A model generated the notes under the pieces. That model did no database searches, was not told where the DNA came from, and saw nothing but the letters and a program-made list of their open reading frames with translations. Position numbers and translations under genes: made by a program. Below, piece after piece: positions 1 to 9,500 of a stretch of DNA of 43,786 nucleotides. Origin of the DNA: Pyrinomonadaceae bacterium. Its GTDB lineage: Bacteria; Acidobacteriota; Blastocatellia; Pyrinomonadales; Pyrinomonadaceae. Positions within the stretch are counted from its first letter, which is position 1. Every line of letters starts with the position of its first letter. The DNA lies in NCBI GenBank assembly GCA_030838445.1, contig JAUZFQ010000251.1, positions 1-43,786 on the forward strand, written 5' to 3'.

Positions 1-33
1 ACGCGCCTCTTGCAGGTTAGTGGCTTAAGGCTC

Positions 34-3000
34 TTAGCGGAGCACCTGCATGGTCACGCTTCTGGTGAGCGGGTTGACGGTGAAGCGGACGAGTCGCGTG
101 GCCGTGCCGATGTTGAGCGTGCTGCCCGCGTTTGTCGAACCGCCGCCCGTCGTGTTCGTGCTGCCCGCCGTTTGTGCGACGCGGAGCGTCTGGGTGCTGG
201 CGATCTCGAAGTCCTGCGCCGCGCCCGCCCAGCCGATGACGCGGAAGATGTAGTTCGCGTTCGGCAGGATGTCGGCCGTGACGATCTCGGTCGCCTCCGA
301 CGTGCCCGAAGAGGAGAGCACGCGCCCCGCGGCGTCGCGCAACTCGAAGTCGAGATCAACGCCCGTGAGCGGCGAGGTCAGGATGCCCTTGACGGCGACG
401 GCGTTCGCCTGCGAGGTGAAGGGCACGTCAACGTAAGTGACGCCGGAGGCGAGTTGCAGCCCCGTGTCGCCCACGGGGACGATGCCGCTGAACGACTCGC
501 TGAAAGTCGAAGTGGTGAAGTTGCCCTCGAACTTCGGCTCGGCCTCGTAGCGCGTGGCCGCGCCCGCGGGGACTTGCACGCGCGCCGTGACCACTGCGTC
601 GAAGGTGAAGAGTTGCGTGTTCGGGTTGTTGAAGCTGATGCGTCGCGCCGCAGAGGTTTGGTTCTTCTTGAGCGTCGAGCGGTAGTAGAAGCTCGCGGGC
701 GACGCGCCGCGACCCGCGCCGAAGTTGTCGGCGTTGGCGACCGAGACGGACGGGGCGGAGATCGAGACGATGCGGAAATCAACCGGCTGGTAGATCGTGC
801 CGTCGAACGCGCCCGCGCCGAGGTTCTTGATCGTCTGGTCGAACTCGGTCTTGCCACCCGCGAACGAGACGTTGCTGTTCGTGGTCTGGATGTTGTTCGT
901 CACGTCCACGACGGCAGTTGACATCGCCGCCGCCGCGCTGTTCTCGGAGACGCCGACCTGACGGTTCGGGTTCACGTTCAGCGCGCGCACGACGTACTCG
1001 TAGCTCGCCGGGTTCTTCAAACCGCGCGGCACGAAGACGCCTTCGATGAGTCCGTTGTCGGCGTAGCCCGACTGGTCGCCCTTGACGTAGGCGATGTGCA
1101 TGAAGCCGTCCGTCCCGCCGTCGCCGTCCATGTATTCGCGCCCCGTCACGGGCTTGGTCTGGCGCGCGTTCTCACGGCCGATCTCGCGGCGTAAGACTTC
1201 GTAGGCGAACGCGCCCGCGACGGGCTGCCACGAAACTTGATTGGAACTCGAAGAGGCGGGCGTGACGTTGACGCCCGCAGGCGCGGAGAGTTTACCGAAC
1301 GACGCGGCGATGTCCGAGACCTTCGTCGAGATTGCTTGACGGCCTTCGGCGTTGGGCGCGACGGCGTTCACGCCGAGTTCGCGCGCGGCGAAGACCTGCT
1401 CGATGAGCGCGCGGTGCTGGCCGGGCGCGTCGGGGTCTGTGGCGTCTGAGGGATAGAGCGATTGATCGGCGATGATCATGGCGTCGCGCGCGCGCACCAT
1501 CGTGTCGGGGTTGTAGGTGGAGAGCACGTAGATTGCGCCGAGCAAGATGCGCTCCCAGTTCTCCTGACCGCGGCTGATCGCCTTCGACGGCTCGCCGCTG
1601 ATGAGGTCGGGACGGACGAACGAACCGCCCTGTTCGGACAAGACCATCAACTCGCGCAAGTCCCAACCGGCGGCCGCGAAGATTTCGCCGTCGCGGTGTT
1701 CCTCGAACGCGCTGCCGCCGCTCGTGCCGAGTTGCGAGTAGAGCAGACTGGAGTCGCCGTGGCGCAGCCACGCACGCTCGTCGGGGTTGCCGCCGTTAGC
1801 ACGCACGGCCGCGCGATAGTCTTTGGCGTTCAAGATGTAGTTGCCGAGCACGGGATTTTCGCCCGCCGTGTAAGCCCACAGATCGGCCTGCGCTTCGTTC
1901 AAGGCAGAGCCTTCGGGCGCGCCGTTCGGATCGTTTTCGAGACCCGCGATGGGCGACGAGATCGAGTGCATGCCTTCGTGGTAAGGCACGGCGAAGTCAA
2001 TCGCCAGATCGTTCAAGAGGTAGCCGTGGCCGTAGGAGGTCGGGTTGACGACGACGTTCTGGCCGCCGGGCGTCTCGCCCAAAAACTCGTCGGACGAAGC
2101 GGAGAGGGAGAAGGCGTTGTCGAGTCCGAGCAGTTTATCGGCGAACGCAGGATCGCTCGGATCGGTCGGCGGCGCGAGCACGTTCGGGATGTGGACGTTG
2201 CCGATCAAAGGACTGGCCTGATTCGGGTAGGTGTCTGGGAAGCTGCCCTGCCCGACGCGGCTGTGTTTGAGATCGCCCGCGACGTGGAGGTAATCAATGT
2301 ACTCGAGCAGAGACGTGATGTAGAAGAACTGCGAGATTTCACCTTGATGCTCGGCTGGTTCGGCGGCAGCACCGAAGTGCGCGGCGTCGGTCGTGCGCGC
2401 CTCGAAGTTGGTCGGGTCGTCTTTGGCGAAGTGCCAGGTGCCAAGGGCTGCCTGCGCGAACGGGAGTTTCGCGGCCAGCACGTTTTCGATGTGGGCGTGC
2501 GTGCCGGTGAGCGTGCCGTTCAGGCCGGTGACGACGTTCGTCGCGTCGAACTTGCGCAGGTTGACGCGGAGTTGACCGCAGGGCGCGCCGTTCGCGCCGT
2601 TCTCGATGATGCCTTCGTCTTGCAGCTTCTTCGTGATGCAAGGATAGGTCGGGAAAACGTCGGCCGACGGTTGAAGTTGCTGCTGGTAGCGCACGATGTC
2701 TTCGCGGTAGAGAATCTCGCCGGTCGCGGCGTCGATCTGATACTTGAACGCGCCGAACGGGTTGCGCGAGAAGACGAGGAACTTGTAAGCGAGCCGCGCG
2801 CCGTCGGCCGTCGGGAAGACGTTGAGTTGCGGGTGCGGCACGGCCATCGCGCCAAGCTGCGAAGTGAGCTTGTCGAGCGCGGGGTTCAAGACATCGGCCA
2901 CGCCCTGCACCCACTGGACTTTAAACTTCGCCAGATCGCTCTGCGCCTTGGCGACGGCCGCCGCGCCGTCGAGCGACGGGTTCAACTGTAAGTTCAAATC

Positions 3001-3579
3001 TTTCTGGTAAGGGCCGGAGACCGACTTGACGCGGCCTTCGCCGTCCAAGATGACGCCGACGCCGCGACCCTCGACGCGCAAGCCCTGATAGGTCTGCTCG
3101 AAGTAGAGAAGGTGGCCGCCGAGCGCGGGCGTGTTGCGCTTGAGGCGGAGCGTCGCCATGTCGCCGAGGCCGAAGAGCGCGGCGTTCGATTGCAGAAACT
3201 CGCGCGCCGCCGCTTCGGGTTCGAGCGACGAGGGCGGCGAGGCGAAGTCCATGACGGTGTCAACCGAGCCGGTCGTCTTGTCCCAACGCGCGGTCACTTT
3301 CGCGTCGCCGAGGTTGGCCTTCAAAGTGTTGAGCGCTTGCAACTGCGACGCGGAGGGCAGGCGCACGATTGACTTGCCGAGGTTGACGTTGAAGTCGGGG
3401 ACGGCCGTCTTGTTCAGGTCGAGTTTGTCGGCGGGCGACGCGGCGGCGGCGCGCGTGCTCCGGTTGACGAACGTCGCGCCGACGAGCGCGGCAAACATGG
3501 CGAGGGCGACAAGTACGACGAAGGCTCTGCTCGTCCTGCGGGCGTTGCGTTTGGCGGATGCGGCGGTCGGTGAACTCAT
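34..3579 (-). CDS. Secreted M36 (fungalysin-like) zinc metallopeptidase, paralogue 1
   Basis: Predicted secreted endopeptidase of 1181 aa. A basic N-terminus and a hydrophobic segment at about residues 18-38 form a signal or anchor. An FTP-like propeptide region follows to about residue 330. The zinc site is HEGMH at 534-538 (H534, E535, H538), with E562 in the following NEAQAD as third ligand, the spacing expected for M36. After the catalytic part come a fibronectin-III-like segment (about 790-880) and a pre-peptidase C-terminal (PPC)-like domain near the end. The last residues contain FTVNPLTR, shared with the paralogue at 6582-10169. The ATG start has AGGAGA about 7 nt upstream. It lies 147 bp downstream of the S8 protease on the same strand, with a hairpin between them. 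No repeat-type promoter is seen directly upstream. Family assignment is firm; the protein substrate is unknown. Confidence 0.93.
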   Translation of the reverse strand: MSSPTAASAKRNARRTSRAFVVLVALAMFAALVGATFVNRSTRAAAASPADKLDLNKTAVPDFNVNLGKSIVRLPSASQLQALNTLKANLGDAKVTARWDKTTGSVDTVMDFASPPSSLEPEAAAREFLQSNAALFGLGDMATLRLKRNTPALGGHLLYFEQTYQGLRVEGRGVGVILDGEGRVKSVSGPYQKDLNLQLNPSLDGAAAVAKAQSDLAKFKVQWVQGVADVLNPALDKLTSQLGAMAVPHPQLNVFPTADGARLAYKFLVFSRNPFGAFKYQIDAATGEILYREDIVRYQQQLQPSADVFPTYPCITKKLQDEGIIENGANGAPCGQLRVNLRKFDATNVVTGLNGTLTGTHAHIENVLAAKLPFAQAALGTWHFAKDDPTNFEARTTDAAHFGAAAEPAEHQGEISQFFYITSLLEYIDYLHVAGDLKHSRVGQGSFPDTYPNQASPLIGNVHIPNVLAPPTDPSDPAFADKLLGLDNAFSLSASSDEFLGETPGGQNVVVNPTSYGHGYLLNDLAIDFAVPYHEGMHSISSPIAGLENDPNGAPEGSALNEAQADLWAYTAGENPVLGNYILNAKDYRAAVRANGGNPDERAWLRHGDSSLLYSQLGTSGGSAFEEHRDGEIFAAAGWDLRELMVLSEQGGSFVRPDLISGEPSKAISRGQENWERILLGAIYVLSTYNPDTMVRARDAMIIADQSLYPSDATDPDAPGQHRALIEQVFAARELGVNAVAPNAEGRQAISTKVSDIAASFGKLSAPAGVNVTPASSSSNQVSWQPVAGAFAYEVLRREIGRENARQTKPVTGREYMDGDGGTDGFMHIAYVKGDQSGYADNGLIEGVFVPRGLKNPASYEYVVRALNVNPNRQVGVSENSAAAAMSTAVVDVTNNIQTTNSNVSFAGGKTEFDQTIKNLGAGAFDGTIYQPVDFRIVSISAPSVSVANADNFGAGRGASPASFYYRSTLKKNQTSAARRISFNNPNTQLFTFDAVVTARVQVPAGAATRYEAEPKFEGNFTTSTFSESFSGIVPVGDTGLQLASGVTYVDVPFTSQANAVAVKGILTSPLTGVDLDFELRDAAGRVLSSSGTSEATEIVTADILPNANYIFRVIGWAGAAQDFEIASTQTLRVAQTAGSTNTTGGGSTNAGSTLNIGTATRLVRFTVNPLTRSVTMQVLR

Positions 3580-3677
3580 CGTTTCTTCTCCTGTAAAAAT
3601 TGTATGGCTATCGCCTGAGATTCGGACAATCCCTAAAATTGCTGCTGTGTTGTCGGCGAGGTGGAGTAGATGAAACT

Positions 3678-3714
3678 CCCTCGCCGCCGCGCGTCGGTGT
3701 GGTGGCGGCGAGGG
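3678..3714 (-). terminator. Hairpin just downstream of the S8 protease gene
   Basis: Arms ccctcgccgcc (3678-3688) and ggcggcgaggg (3704-3714) form an 11-bp stem with a 15-nt loop. It starts 12 nt after the stop codon of the S8 gene on the minus strand. Only a short T run follows, so it may be a transcript-end stabiliser or a weak terminator. Confidence 0.5.
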
Positions 3715-3726
3715 TCGAAGGGTGTG

Positions 3727-6255
3727 TTAGTTACCGGCGGCGAAACGTGCCGCGAAGGCGTTGACTTTCACGGCGAGCGCGGCGCGCGTCAGACCATTCG
3801 ACGGCTCGACGCGCGGGCCGGGGAGGGCGACGAACTGACCGGGCGCGATTTGCTTGATCTCGGCCGGGTAGACTTCGAGGAAGCCACGGTCTATCGCGAG
3901 TTGCACGTAGCCGCGCAGGGCTGTAGGAATCTGCGCGTTGTCCGAGAGCGTGATGCCGCCGGAGGTGACGTTCGTGCCCGCCTTCTGTTTCGCTTCCGCG
4001 TCGAGGCCGAGGGCGCGGACGAAAGCGACGGCGAGATCGAGTCGGCTGAGTTGGCCGTTCGGGTTGAAGTTCGTGCCAGTCGCAGACATCAAACCGGCGG
4101 GCGCGAAGTTCCAGTCGCGCAGGGTCGAGCCGCTCGTGGTCAGGGACTCTGCGAGCGCGGCGAGGTCGCCGGACACGTCCGCGAACTTCGACGCGCCGGA
4201 GACCGTCTGGCGCACGGGCGTGTTCAGGAAGATCGTGCGGGCGAAGTCTTCGCGTGTGACGTTCGCGTCGGGGCGGAACGTGCCGTCGTTGAAGGTGTCA
4301 ATGCGGCGATTCTTGAGCGCGGTCTCGATCTGTTCTTGAAGCGTGTGCCCCTGTATGTCGAAGATGGGCGCGAGCGTGAACTTCTGCTGTTTGATCGTGC
4401 CGTCCACGGGGCCGGGCAGTGACGCGCCCGAAGTTGGCAGGCTGACGCCGGGGGCGGCGGCGAGGCCACGCGCGCCGCGCAGTTCCAGACGCCACTGGCC
4501 GGGCGCGGGGTCGCGCACGACGATCTGGCCGCTCGGCGCGCTCAACACCGGCAGCGCGATGCCGCTCGAATACGAAGTGCCGTCGGGCGCGAAGAGGATC
4601 ATGCCGATGACGTTGCCGTCGCCCGTCCCGGCGGCGTTGTCGTAGGTGGCGAACACGTCGAGCACGTTCATGCCCGGCTGCACGTTGAAAGTTTTGGAGT
4701 TCGGCGAATTCGCGCCGGGCATGCCCGTCGGGTCGAACTCGATGTGGAAGGCTTCGGGCGCGGGGCCGTTGACGGTGTACTGCGCGTTGAAGTTCGGGTT
4801 GTTGAATTTGTTGTAGGCGCGCGCGCGATTGAAGACTTTATCCACGGCGGCGTAGGCGTTGATGTAGCCCGCGCCGACTTCGTAGTCCTGATAGCGCGGC
4901 ATGCGCGTGGCGGTCTCGACGATGATCTGCTTGATCTCGTCGGGCGAGAGCGACGGGTCGGCGTCGAGCATCAGGGCGACGACGCCCGCGACGTAGGGCG
5001 TCGCCATCGAAGTGCCGGAGATTTGCGTGTAGAAGGGAATCTCGCCGGGAGCGAGTTCGGCGTCGTCGGCTTGGCCGTTGGCGACGAGGTTCGAGGTCGA
5101 GCGAGTGGAGACGTAGGCGGCGGTGAACTTCGCGGCGTTCGACTCGAACTCGCGACCCGTGCCGGGCGCGGTGATGGTGGGCGCGTCGTAGTCGTTCAGC
5201 GGGTCGTCGTCCGCCAGGCGTTCGTCGGCGGGCAGGCCGCGCGATGAGAAAGAGGCGAGGCCGCCCTCTTTCGTGCCCGCCGCGACGCCGATCACCCACG
5301 GCGCTTTCGCATACTTGTTATAGGTGTTCTTGCCGGGGCCGGAGTTTGCGCCCGCGAAGACGACCGTGATGCCGTTGTCGTAAGCGGCGCGGCTCGCGAT
5401 GTTGATCGGGTTGTCGGGGTCGAACGTGTCGAAGCTGCCGTAGGAGTTGGAAACGACCTTGATGTTGTAGTTGTACTGGTTCGCCAAAGCCCACTCCCAC
5501 GCGCCGACTGCGTTCAAGACGAACAGCCCCGCGCCCAGTCCCGCGCCGATGATCTTCGTGCCCGGCGCGACGCCCGCGTACTTGCCGCCCGAACGCTGAC
5601 CCGTGCCGCCGATGATCCCGGCGCAGTGCGTGCCGTGGCCGACGGTCTGGTCTGTGTTCGGCACGTTCTCCAAAACGGTGACGGGCGTGAAGCCTTCCGA
5701 GACGGTGTCAGTGCCGGTCAAGACCTGAACGTTCTGGATGACGGTTTGGCCGAGTTTGAGATCGTCGTGCGTGGCGTCCACGCCGGAGTCAATGACGAGG
5801 ACGGAGAAGTCGCCCTTGCCGGTGACCGCCCAGCCGTCGTTGCGCTGGCGGAATATCTGATTGGTGCGGATGCGCTCGACGCCCGTCAGCGTGCGCGCCT
5901 GCAAGTCGTAATAGTGAATCCGCTCGTTGTCCCAGACGGAGCGCACCGCGCTCGACGCGGCGAGTGCGCGCACCTGCCCGGCCGTGGCGGCGGGCAGCGC
6001 GACCATGCCGAGGCGCGGGTAGGTGATGGCGCGCGTGATGCCGAGCGAGCGCAGCACAGAGAGGTGCGAATCTTTGAGGCCGTCGCGCGTGTCGAAGGCG
6101 ACGATGACCGTGCCGACTTTCGCCGCGTCGCCGAGCGAAGCGAGTTGCGTGGAGAGGGCGCGGCTCAGGCGTGGCGTCGCCGCGGTCGCCGCCGCGCCGA
6201 GCGCGAAGCACAGGATGATTGCCGCAAGTAGGGTCGGGATTTTTCTCATGTTCAC
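3727..6255 (-). CDS. Secreted S8 subtilisin-like serine protease with SLH-like C-terminus
   Basis: Predicted secreted serine endopeptidase of 842 aa. A signal peptide lies at about residues 5-26. An I9-like prodomain covers about 45-115. The catalytic triad is visible: D156 in LVIDSGVD, H207 in GHGTHCAG and S416 in GTSMATPYVAG. A long beta-rich region follows, then from about residue 650 SLH-like repeats (FNDGTFRPDANVTREDFA, then a FADVSG segment), suggesting attachment to the cell surface. The GTG start is preferred over the ATG two codons later because GGAGG sits 6 nt before it. It is the only gene read directly from the four-copy repeat promoter at 6323-6377, about 67 nt upstream. The M36 gene at 34-3579 follows on the same strand and may be partly co-transcribed. 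Confidence 0.94.
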   Translation of the reverse strand: MNMRKIPTLLAAIILCFALGAAATAATPRLSRALSTQLASLGDAAKVGTVIVAFDTRDGLKDSHLSVLRSLGITRAITYPRLGMVALPAATAGQVRALAASSAVRSVWDNERIHYYDLQARTLTGVERIRTNQIFRQRNDGWAVTGKGDFSVLVIDSGVDATHDDLKLGQTVIQNVQVLTGTDTVSEGFTPVTVLENVPNTDQTVGHGTHCAGIIGGTGQRSGGKYAGVAPGTKIIGAGLGAGLFVLNAVGAWEWALANQYNYNIKVVSNSYGSFDTFDPDNPINIASRAAYDNGITVVFAGANSGPGKNTYNKYAKAPWVIGVAAGTKEGGLASFSSRGLPADERLADDDPLNDYDAPTITAPGTGREFESNAAKFTAAYVSTRSTSNLVANGQADDAELAPGEIPFYTQISGTSMATPYVAGVVALMLDADPSLSPDEIKQIIVETATRMPRYQDYEVGAGYINAYAAVDKVFNRARAYNKFNNPNFNAQYTVNGPAPEAFHIEFDPTGMPGANSPNSKTFNVQPGMNVLDVFATYDNAAGTGDGNVIGMILFAPDGTSYSSGIALPVLSAPSGQIVVRDPAPGQWRLELRGARGLAAAPGVSLPTSGASLPGPVDGTIKQQKFTLAPIFDIQGHTLQEQIETALKNRRIDTFNDGTFRPDANVTREDFARTIFLNTPVRQTVSGASKFADVSGDLAALAESLTTSGSTLRDWNFAPAGLMSATGTNFNPNGQLSRLDLAVAFVRALGLDAEAKQKAGTNVTSGGITLSDNAQIPTALRGYVQLAIDRGFLEVYPAEIKQIAPGQFVALPGPRVEPSNGLTRAALAVKVNAFAARFAAGN

Positions 6256-6322
6256 AAACAGCCTCCGGTTGAACTCTGTCTCAAAAATTTATTAGCGCGG
6301 GTTTGTCTCGCCCACAATCGCA

Positions 6323-6377
6323 AAGTTACGCGAGGGCTATTGAGTAAAACTTGAGTCAGGGTTGAGGCAGACTTGAG
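6323..6377 (-). promoter_or_regulatory. Repeat-type promoter of the S8 protease (four 11-bp-spaced boxes)
   Basis: On the plus strand TTGAG-core hexamers begin at 6339 (attgag), 6350 (cttgag), 6361 (gttgag) and 6372 (cttgag), each exactly 11 bp apart. Read on the minus strand they are CTCAAG, CTCAAC, CTCAAG, CTCAAT. The last is followed after exactly 10 bp by TAACTT (6323-6328), a plausible -10 element, 67 nt before the GTG start of the protease. The repeats occupy the -35 region, as expected for an activator of the OmpR/SARP type. Binding is inferred. Confidence 0.7.
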
Positions 6378-6422
6378 AACGCGAAATGTAATCGAATCGC
6401 AACACACTGATAACGCCGATGC

Positions 6423-6459
6423 AAAAAACCGCCGCCCTCTTCGATTGAGATCGGCGGTT
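6423..6459 (-). terminator. Rho-independent terminator downstream of M36 paralogue 2
   Basis: On the minus strand AACCGCCG (6459-6452) pairs with CGGCGGTT (6434-6427) and is followed by a run of T (6428-6423). It lies about 120 nt after the stop codon of the M36 gene and upstream of the promoter of the S8 gene. Confidence 0.6.
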
Positions 6460-6522
6460 GAGTTTGTTGGAAGCAGGTTCGCGTTACTTGCCGGACTGCC
6501 GGGGAAGATTGTGTGTGTGTGA

Positions 6523-6568
6523 AACGAAAGTCTCCCGCCGTCGCGGTGGACGGCGGGAGACTTTCGTT
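6523..6568 (-). terminator. Perfect 20-bp hairpin at the 3' end of M36 paralogue 2
   Basis: Arms at 6523-6542 and 6549-6568 are exactly complementary over 20 bp with a 6-nt loop (gcggtg). The hairpin begins 13 nt after the stop codon. No proper T tract follows, so it may protect the mRNA end while the structure at 6423-6459 ends transcription. Confidence 0.6.
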
Positions 6569-6581
6569 GAAGTGAGTTCCG

Positions 6582-9500
6582 TTAGTTCAAGAACCTAATG
6601 CTCACGGTTCTGGTCAGAGGGTTGACGGTGAAGCGCGCGAGGCGCGTGATGATGGCGGTCGGCTTGCTCGTGCCGCTCGTCGTTGTGCCGCCCGTCGTGG
6701 ACGCGTTCGGCGAGAACGTGCCCGCGTTCTCGTTCGGCGAGCCTTGCGGGAGCAACTGCTTGCTCACGATTTTAAACTCGGCCGGGCCGTTGGCGAAGCC
6801 CTTGACGCGCAGGATGTAGCGCGTGTTCGGCTGGACGCGCGTCTGGACGCGCTCGGCGGCGGTCGTTCCGCCGGACGTGCCGAGCGATTGGCCGTCGGCC
6901 GTCAGAATCTCGAAGTCGAGGTCAACGGCGGTCGTCGAACTCAGCGTCGCGTCGAGAATGAGCGCGTCGGATTTCGTCGTCACTTCAACGTCGGCGTAGG
7001 TGATGCCTGCGAAGGCGGGGTCGCCGTAGGTCAAGGCCGCATCGCCGGTCGTGCCCGTGGGGTCGCCCGCGATGAGCGTGCCCGTGCGCTCTTCGGAGAA
7101 GACGGAATAGGTGACGGGCGCGGGCGGCTCGCTCGTGCCGTCGTTGCCGAGCGAGCCGTTGCCGCCGGTCGAACCCGCGTAGGCTTGGCCGGTGATGCGC
7201 GCGTCGAAGGTGAACAGCTTCGCCAGCGGGTCGTTGAACTCAAGCCGCTTGGGCGTAGAAGTTTGACCGAGCGCGAGGTTCTGGTTGTAGACGAAGGTGT
7301 TCGCGCCGCCGTCGGCGTTACGGACGGTGATGGACGGGTCGGAGATGGACGTGATCTCGAAGTTGATCGCGCCGTAGATGGTCTTGTCGTCGGAGATCGC
7401 GCCGCGCGCGTTCGTCAGTTTGTTGTCGAAGGCGAAGACGCCGTTAGCGAACGTGACGTTCGAGAGCGCGCTGTCAACCTGCGCCGTCAAGTCCTGCCTG
7501 ACACGCCGGGGCTTGGCCGCGCCGGAGAGATCGGAGAAGCCGAGTTGACGCGTCTGGTTGATGCCGATGGCGCGCACGGAGTATTCGCTGTCGAACAGGT
7601 CGTTCAGACCTTCGGGCGCGAACACTTCGTGGACAGCGCCGAGGTCTTCGTAGGAAGAAGCGTTGCCGTTCGTGAAGGCGATGTGTCGGAAGCCGGTGGT
7701 GGACGAGTCGCCGTCGGCGAAGGCGCGTTTGCCGTTCGGCTCGCGGCGGTTCGCGAAATCAATCTTTCGCTTGAGCACTTCGTAAGCGACCGCGCCTTCG
7801 ACGGGCTGCCAGGAGATGCGGTTGGTGCGCGCCGAAGCGGGCGCGACCGTCACGCCCTGCGGCACTGCGGGCGCGGCTTGAGTGCCCGTGAAGGGCGTCA
7901 CCTGCGTGGAGATGGTGGCCTGATTGCCCGCCACTTCGAGCGCCTGACTGCCGAGTTCGTGCGCCGCGAAAATCTGTTCGATGAGGGCGCGGTGCTGGCC
8001 GGGCGCGGCCGCGTCGGTCGCGTCGGTCGGGTAGAGCGACTGGTCTGCGACGAGCATCGCGTCGCGCGCTTTGACCAACGTGTCGGGCGCGGTCGTGCCG
8101 AGCACGTACATCGAGCCGAGGAAGAGACGCTCGAAAATCTCCGTGCCCTTCGTGATCTCTTTGGTGGCCGCGCCGTCGCGCGGCGCGGGGCGGCGATAGG
8201 TGGACTTCGACGGGTAGACGCGGTTCAACATCTCGCGCACGTCCCACATCGTGGACATGTAGATTTCGCCGTCGTAGTGCTCCTCGAAGTCGTACACGCC
8301 CGCGGCGGCGGTCAACGTGCCGATGTCGGAATACTTCAAGGTCGAGCGCGCGCTGCGGATGTAAGCGAGCGAATCGGGGTTGCGACCCAACGTGCGGTAA
8401 CGGTCGCGGATGCCTTTGGCGTTGACGACGTAATCGCCGAGCGAGGCGTTGTCGGTGATGGTGAAAGCCCACATGTCGGCCTGACCTTCGTTGAGCGCGC
8501 TGCCTTCGGGCGCGCCTTCGAGTCCGGCGATGGGGCTGGTGATGGCGTGCATCCCTTCGTGATAGGGAACAGTGCCTTCGAGCGCGAGGTCGTTGAAGAG
8601 GAAACCGTGACCGTAAGAGGTCGGGTTGACGACGACGGGCGAAGCCGTGCCCGCGAGTTCGCTGATGATGCTCGTCAAGTTGAGCGCGAAGGCGTTGTCG
8701 AGGCCGAGCACTTTCGCGGGCAGGTTGGCGTCGGCCGCCGGGAGCTTGCCCGCCGCCACGTCGAGCGCCATGTAGATGTTCGGGATGTGGACGGTCGCGG
8801 GCAGCGGGATCGTCTTGTTCGGGTAGTCGTCGGGGAAGCTGCCCGCGCCGACGCGGTTGTTCACGCGGTCGCCCGCGACGTGCAGGTAGTCAACGTATTC
8901 GAGCAAGTAGGTGGTGAAGAAGAAGGCGTTGATCTCGTCCTGATGCTCGGCCGGTTCGGCGAGTTGATCTGCTTCGTTGGTGCGCGCTTCGAGGTTGGCG
9001 GCGTCGTCAACGCGGAAGTGCCAGGTGCCTTTGGCGGCCTGCGCGAACGGTTGCTTGGAGACGAGCGCATTGTTGACGACGGTGTGCGTGCCCGTCAGCG
9101 TGCCCATGAGTCCCGTGACGACGTTCTGCGTGTCGAAGCTGCGCAGCTTGACGCGTTCCTGACCGAGCGGCGTGCCCGTAGAGTCAACGCTGATCTTCGA
9201 CTGGTCTTTGAGTTCCGGCGTGATGGTCGGGTACTTCGGATAGATGTCGGCCGTGAAGGGCAGCGGCGTCTCCGGGGCTTGCTGGAAGTTGACGAAATCT
9301 TTGCGCGCGACCGTCTCGCCCGTGTGCGCGTCAATGGAAACTAAGTAGAGGCCGAACGGGTTCTCGGAGAACTTGGCGACCTTCCAGACGAGCTTGTAAC
9401 CGTCCGCGGTCGGGTAGACGCCGAGCGTCGGTTGATACTGATCGAGCACGGCGACCTGTTTGGCAAGACCTGCGAGCGCGGGGCGCAAGAGACTCGTGAT

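Noticed and set aside
6744-9344. Long open frame antisense to the second M36 gene (also similar ones at 1462-2991, 13288-15108, 21913-24354 and 28322-31075)
   Set aside because: They mirror real genes and are rich in Arg, Val, Glu and Gly as expected from complementing GC-rich codons; no domain or ribosome site supports them.
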